DNA from: Campylobacterota bacterium
GTDB lineage: Bacteria; Campylobacterota; Campylobacteria; Campylobacterales; SZUA-545
Assembly (NCBI GenBank): GCA_030836705.1
Contig: JAUPLZ010000252.1
Span: forward strand, 1-8,190
Direction: 5' to 3'
Length of the DNA stretch: 8,190 nucleotides
Every line of letters starts with the position of its first letter. The first letter of the stretch is position 1. This document shows, one piece after another, positions 5,999 through 8,190 of the stretch. The notes under the pieces are model-generated. The model was not told the DNA's origin. It worked only from the letters and a program-made list of their open reading frames with translations, and made no database searches. The position numbers and the translations under genes are program-made.

Positions 5999-6615
5999 TA
6001 GCCACTAAACCCAGTATTTGCAGAGGAACTTGAAGACTTTTGCATAAATCCTGTTTTTCTATCGGAAGATGTTGCGGCATTTGAAGCTGTTGGTTTTGCT
6101 GGTGATTTTGGACTCATAGTACTTGGTGTATTGTTTGCTCTCTGTTGATAGTTTGGATTATTGAACAGCTTGTTTCCTAGCCAAGATCCAATAATGGCTC
6201 CAGCGGCTGACGCCAAAATAGTCTCACCAAGGCTCATACCGCCGCTGCTAACACTGCTGTCATCCGGTTGCGTTAGCTTCGATGTCCCTTCTTCTACTTT
6301 TTTTGCTTCAGCAGCAGAAAGTTCTTTTAATCTCTCTTCACTTAAAAGCTCTTCACTCCCATCCATTTTTTTTAAAATAGCTCTTGTAGCTCCTGGTGTC
6401 TGATACTGCTCGACAACCTTATACTTATCGACACCAACCTCTTCAATAACAATAAAATAACCCTGTTCCTTAATATCTGCAGGTATTGAACTTTGCTCTG
6501 CTTGCTCTTTGTGTTCGCATCCTAAAAGAAACCCCATAACAACCAAACCAAGTGCGCCTGCAACAGTATAAGACGAAGCTTTTTTTATATGCTTATTTAC
6601 ATTTAGTTTTTCCAT
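5998..6615 (-). CDS. UPF0323 family lipoprotein
   Basis: Predicted membrane-anchored lipoprotein of 205 residues, function unknown. The basic N-terminus and hydrophobic stretch (about 13-31) end in the lipobox LLGC with the lipidated Cys at 33. Landmarks recalled from the H. pylori family member are GTSKLxQP (near 110), a glycine-zipper segment (about 125-147, GETILASAAGAIIGSWLGNK), then LFNNPNYQQ, and a low-complexity Ser/Ala/Pro tail ending in GFSG. An upstream in-frame ATG at 6648 overlaps the rho stop but has no ribosome binding site. The ATG at 6615 has AAGGA five bases upstream and yields the N-terminus expected for the family, so I chose it. The partner enzyme follows with a one-base overlap, which suggests joint action at the envelope. 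Confidence 0.88.
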   Translation of the reverse strand: MEKLNVNKHIKKASSYTVAGALGLVVMGFLLGCEHKEQAEQSSIPADIKEQGYFIVIEEVGVDKYKVVEQYQTPGATRAILKKMDGSEELLSEERLKELSAAEAKKVEEGTSKLTQPDDSSVSSGGMSLGETILASAAGAIIGSWLGNKLFNNPNYQQRANNTPSTMSPKSPAKPTASNAATSSDRKTGFMQKSSSSSANTGFSG

Positions 6616-6640
6616 GCTCTTCCTTGCTTGAATTAAAAAA

Positions 6641-7552
6641 TCACTCATTCATCATTGCAAGAAACTTTTCATTTGACTCAGTTTTTTGCATCTTCGAGTA
6701 TAAAAATTTAAGTTCGTTTATCTCATCTTGCGCTTGCGACATCATATTTCTAAGTGCCCACACCCTTTGAAGAGTATCAGTATTAAGAAGTAGTTCTTCT
6801 TTTCTTGTTGCGGACTTAACAATATCAATAGCCGGATAGATTCTTTTATTTGAAATATCACGACTTAGAACTATCTCCATATTTCCAGTACCCTTAAATT
6901 CTTCAAAAATTACTTCATCCATTTTTGAGCCAGTTTCAATAAGCGCAGTGGCTATTATAGTCAAGCTCCCGCCGTCTTCAATATTTCTTGCTGCGCCAAA
7001 AAACCTTTTTGGTTTATGTAGAGCATTTGCATCAACACCGCCACTTAATACTTTGCCGCTTGAAGGCGTCACTGTATTATATGCCCTTGCAAGCCTTGTA
7101 ATCGAATCAAGCAAAACAACAACATCTCTTCCCATTTCAACGCTTCTTTTTGCTTTTTCTATTACCAATTCAGCAACTCTTACATGATTAGAAGCAGGCA
7201 TATCAAAAGTAGAACTATAAACCTCGCCTTTTACGCATCTTTGCATATCAGTAACTTCTTCTGGTCTCTCATCAACCAAAAGCACAATCAATTCAGTTTC
7301 TGGATGATTTTTTTCTATACCATGAGCTAACTGTTTTAATATTTCTGTCTTTCCGCTCCTTGGAGGCGCCACAATTAGCCCTCTTTGACCTTTTCCAATA
7401 GGAGTAAAAAGATCTACAAGTCTTCCGGTTAGCTTCATTGGGTCATACTCTAATTTAAAAGGTTGCTGAGCATAAAGCGGGGTAAGATTTTCAAAAAGAG
7501 GTCTGCTTTTTGACTTTTCAATTGGTTGATCATTTATAGCTTCTATTTTCAA
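6641..7552 (-). CDS. rho: Transcription termination factor Rho, ATPase/motor part
   Basis: The C-terminal about 303 residues of the hexameric RNA helicase that ends transcription. Everything needed for the motor is present: LFENLTPLY connector, Walker A (APPRSGKT), VDERPEEVT, Walker B with VVLLDSITRLARAYN, the Q-loop region SGGVDANALHKPKRF, the R-loop GTGNMEIVLSR and SATRKEELLL. It is in the same frame as the RNA-binding part upstream, separated only by the amber codon at 7565-7567 and four sense codons (Y C S V). The TTG at 7552 is merely the first possible start after the amber. No ribosome binding site sits at a suitable distance, so independent translation would be poor. Joined, the product would be about 438 residues, normal for Rho. 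Whether this piece is made depends on readthrough, reinitiation, or the amber being an error. Confidence 0.85.
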   Translation of the reverse strand: MKIEAINDQPIEKSKSRPLFENLTPLYAQQPFKLEYDPMKLTGRLVDLFTPIGKGQRGLIVAPPRSGKTEILKQLAHGIEKNHPETELIVLLVDERPEEVTDMQRCVKGEVYSSTFDMPASNHVRVAELVIEKAKRSVEMGRDVVVLLDSITRLARAYNTVTPSSGKVLSGGVDANALHKPKRFFGAARNIEDGGSLTIIATALIETGSKMDEVIFEEFKGTGNMEIVLSRDISNKRIYPAIDIVKSATRKEELLLNTDTLQRVWALRNMMSQAQDEINELKFLYSKMQKTESNEKFLAMMNE

Positions 7553-7564
7553 AACGGAACAATA

Positions 7565-7567
7565 CTA
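7565..7567 (-). other. rho: In-frame amber codon interrupting rho
   Basis: TAG stands between PPKEQE and YCSVLKIEA, where Rho proteins carry a basic residue (E. coli has PPKEGERYFALL). Frames on both sides agree, so this is a substitution and not a frameshift; AAG to TAG would be a single change. TAG is also the normal stop of two other genes here (ends at 3436 and 4817), which argues against general reassignment. Confidence 0.9.
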
Positions 7568-7957
7568 CTCTTGCTCTTTTGGAGGTCTTACTTGTCCAGT
7601 AACAACATCGCCGGTTCTTAAGCCAAATCTTTTTATTTGAGTATTTGAAATATAAGCATCATTTTTAGTATTTGAAAAATTTGAGTCCAGTGCTCTTAAA
7701 AAACCATAACCATCAGGTTTTATTTCAAGAATACCTGTAAATAAAATGAAACCACCTTGATTAACTTGAGATTTTAATATCTCAAACATCAACTCTTGTC
7801 TTGTTAAATCATTTGCGTTTTCAATCTCAAGCTCATCGCCTAACTCAAGCAATTCTTTTAAATGTTTTTTTTGAAGTTCTTCTATCGTATAACCAGAAAC
7901 TGGGACATGGGTTCTTTGTTTTTTTGTATTTTTATTGTTTTCTTTTATATTTTCGAT
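7565..7957 (-). CDS. rho: Rho, N-terminal RNA-binding part, interrupted
   Basis: The N-terminal 130 residues of Rho up to the amber codon. After a polar Lys/Asn-rich leader comes RTHVPVSGYTIEELQKK, typical of Campylobacterota Rho. Then follow the helical N-terminal subdomain (RQELMFEILK) and the OB fold that binds C-rich RNA (GILEIKPDGYGFLRALD, DAYISNTQIKRFGLRTGD, GQVRPPKEQE). No ATG or GTG exists in frame. An ATC at 7957-7955 sits eight bases after AGAGG and yields the length expected for relatives, so I take it as the original start position. A TTG at 8029 would add 24 residues that look like untranslated leader and lies only about six bases past the predicted transcription start. Transcribed from the promoter at 8042-8070 and followed by the lipoprotein, ligase and small coiled-coil genes. 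Confidence 0.75.
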   Translation of the reverse strand: MENIKENNKNTKKQRTHVPVSGYTIEELQKKHLKELLELGDELEIENANDLTRQELMFEILKSQVNQGGFILFTGILEIKPDGYGFLRALDSNFSNTKNDAYISNTQIKRFGLRTGDVVTGQVRPPKEQE

Positions 7958-7965
7958 GGTATTGC

Positions 7966-7970
7966 CCTCT
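7966..7970 (-). promoter_or_regulatory. rho: Ribosome binding site pointing to an ATC start of rho
   Basis: AGAGG ends eight bases before ATC at 7957. The codons after it (E N I K E N) read like a normal Rho N-terminus, so an ATG is expected at this place. ATC is either a lesion or a rare AUC start comparable in principle to the AUU of infC. Confidence 0.55.
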
Positions 7971-7993
7971 ATGAGTTTTATATTTTGAAGAAA

Positions 7994-8034
7994 CGCCAAA
8001 TGGCGCCAATTAGAAAAGCTTGCTGCCAAAGCAA
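7994..8034 (-). promoter_or_regulatory. Structured 5' leader of the rho transcript
   Basis: The leader of about 78 bases can form a hairpin TTGCT/AGCAA (arms 8030-8034 and 8020-8024) at the very 5' end. A GC-rich hairpin, CGCC/GGCG with an ATTT loop, lies at 7994-8005. Rho is autoregulated through its leader in E. coli, so a regulatory role is plausible, but nothing here proves it. Confidence 0.4.
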
Positions 8035-8041
8035 CTGTGTA

Positions 8042-8070
8042 ATGTTAGTTAATTTTTTATTAATTGTCAA
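8042..8070 (-). promoter_or_regulatory. Promoter of the rho operon
   Basis: A perfect -35 box TTGACA (8065-8070), a 17-base AT-rich spacer and TAACAT (8042-8047) predict a start near 8035 on the minus strand. It begins 20 bases past the stop of the upstream gene. This is the best-matching promoter in the window. Confidence 0.75.
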
Positions 8071-8089
8071 GTTTTTGGGCACTGACGAA

Positions 8090-8190
8090 CTAGCCACCTA
8101 GGTTTTTATTAATAAAGAATCTAGCGAGCCGATAGTCTAGCCATTTGGCACTTTTCGCATGTGCTTTAGTTCTTCTTACTAGATAGGCGA
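8090..8190 (-). CDS. C-terminal end of an unidentified basic protein (partial)
   Basis: An open frame entering from the right edge encodes 32 residues and stops at TAG (8090-8092). The tail is strongly basic and amphipathic (VRRTKAHAKSAKWLDYRLAR, then FFINKNLGG). The other two minus frames are closed by stops within this stretch, and its base composition is less AT-rich than the adjoining spacer, so it looks coding. It could be the cytoplasmic tail of a membrane protein or part of a nucleic-acid-binding protein. In Campylobacter dnaX is, from memory, next to rho, but I see no dnaX motif here. Confidence 0.5.
   Translation of the reverse strand, partial: AYLVRRTKAHAKSAKWLDYRLARFFINKNLGG

Noticed and set aside
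7565..7567. Pyrrolysine or genome-wide amber reassignment
   Set aside because: TAG is the natural stop of two other genes here, and pyrrolysine systems are not expected in this group.
7995..8149. Ten-base motif GCCAAATGGC at 7995-8004 and its complement at 8140-8149
   Set aside because: Two short near-palindromic copies, one of them inside a coding frame, are too few to support a repeat family.
8090..8182. Five CTAG tetranucleotides in about 93 bases
   Set aside because: CTAG is usually rare in bacteria, but three of them come from CTA leucine codons in a short coding tail; the sample is too small to mean much.
1..8190. CRISPR arrays, insertion sequences, tRNA genes
   Set aside because: No regularly spaced repeats, transposase motifs or tRNA-like cloverleaf were found on either strand.

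Overview
The window is AT-rich DNA that most likely comes from a Campylobacterota (Epsilonproteobacteria) chromosome. The best markers are a UPF0323-family lipoprotein, a family I know from Helicobacter and Campylobacter, next to a glutathionylspermidine-synthase-like gene. A short periplasmic ComEA-like protein, T-rich upstream regions with extended -10 boxes, and tightly overlapping genes fit the same group. I cannot name the genus from sequence alone.

Layout: positions 1-120 look like the start of a leftward rRNA transcript whose genes lie outside the window. There is a -10 box with a C-rich discriminator, two leader hairpins and a boxA-like end. Rightward from 354 are a ComEA-like secreted helix-hairpin-helix protein with a strong terminator, then a three-gene overlapping operon. 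That operon encodes a class I (AspC-type) aminotransferase, a compact NtrC-like AAA+/Fis protein without receiver or GAFTGA loop, and a PAS protein with a histidine-kinase-like remnant. It ends tail to tail with dnaJ, and the two stop codons overlap. A perfect hairpin inside the last codons of the PAS gene probably terminates both directions.

Leftward from the right edge are the 32-residue end of an unidentified basic protein, a clear promoter (TTGACA-17-TAACAT), and an overlapping operon: rho, UPF0323 lipoprotein, glutathionylspermidine-synthase-like enzyme, and a 67-residue coiled-coil protein. After a 9-bp inverted repeat comes dnaJ with its own promoter.

The most unusual locus is rho. 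The reading frame is otherwise intact and all helicase motifs are present, but an in-frame amber codon sits at the junction of the RNA-binding domain and the ATPase domain. The expected start codon is ATC behind a good ribosome binding site. This may be a recently inactivated gene, a sequencing or assembly error, or a split or recoded Rho; sequence alone cannot decide. The second point of interest is the degenerate NtrB/NtrC-like pair co-transcribed with the aminotransferase.
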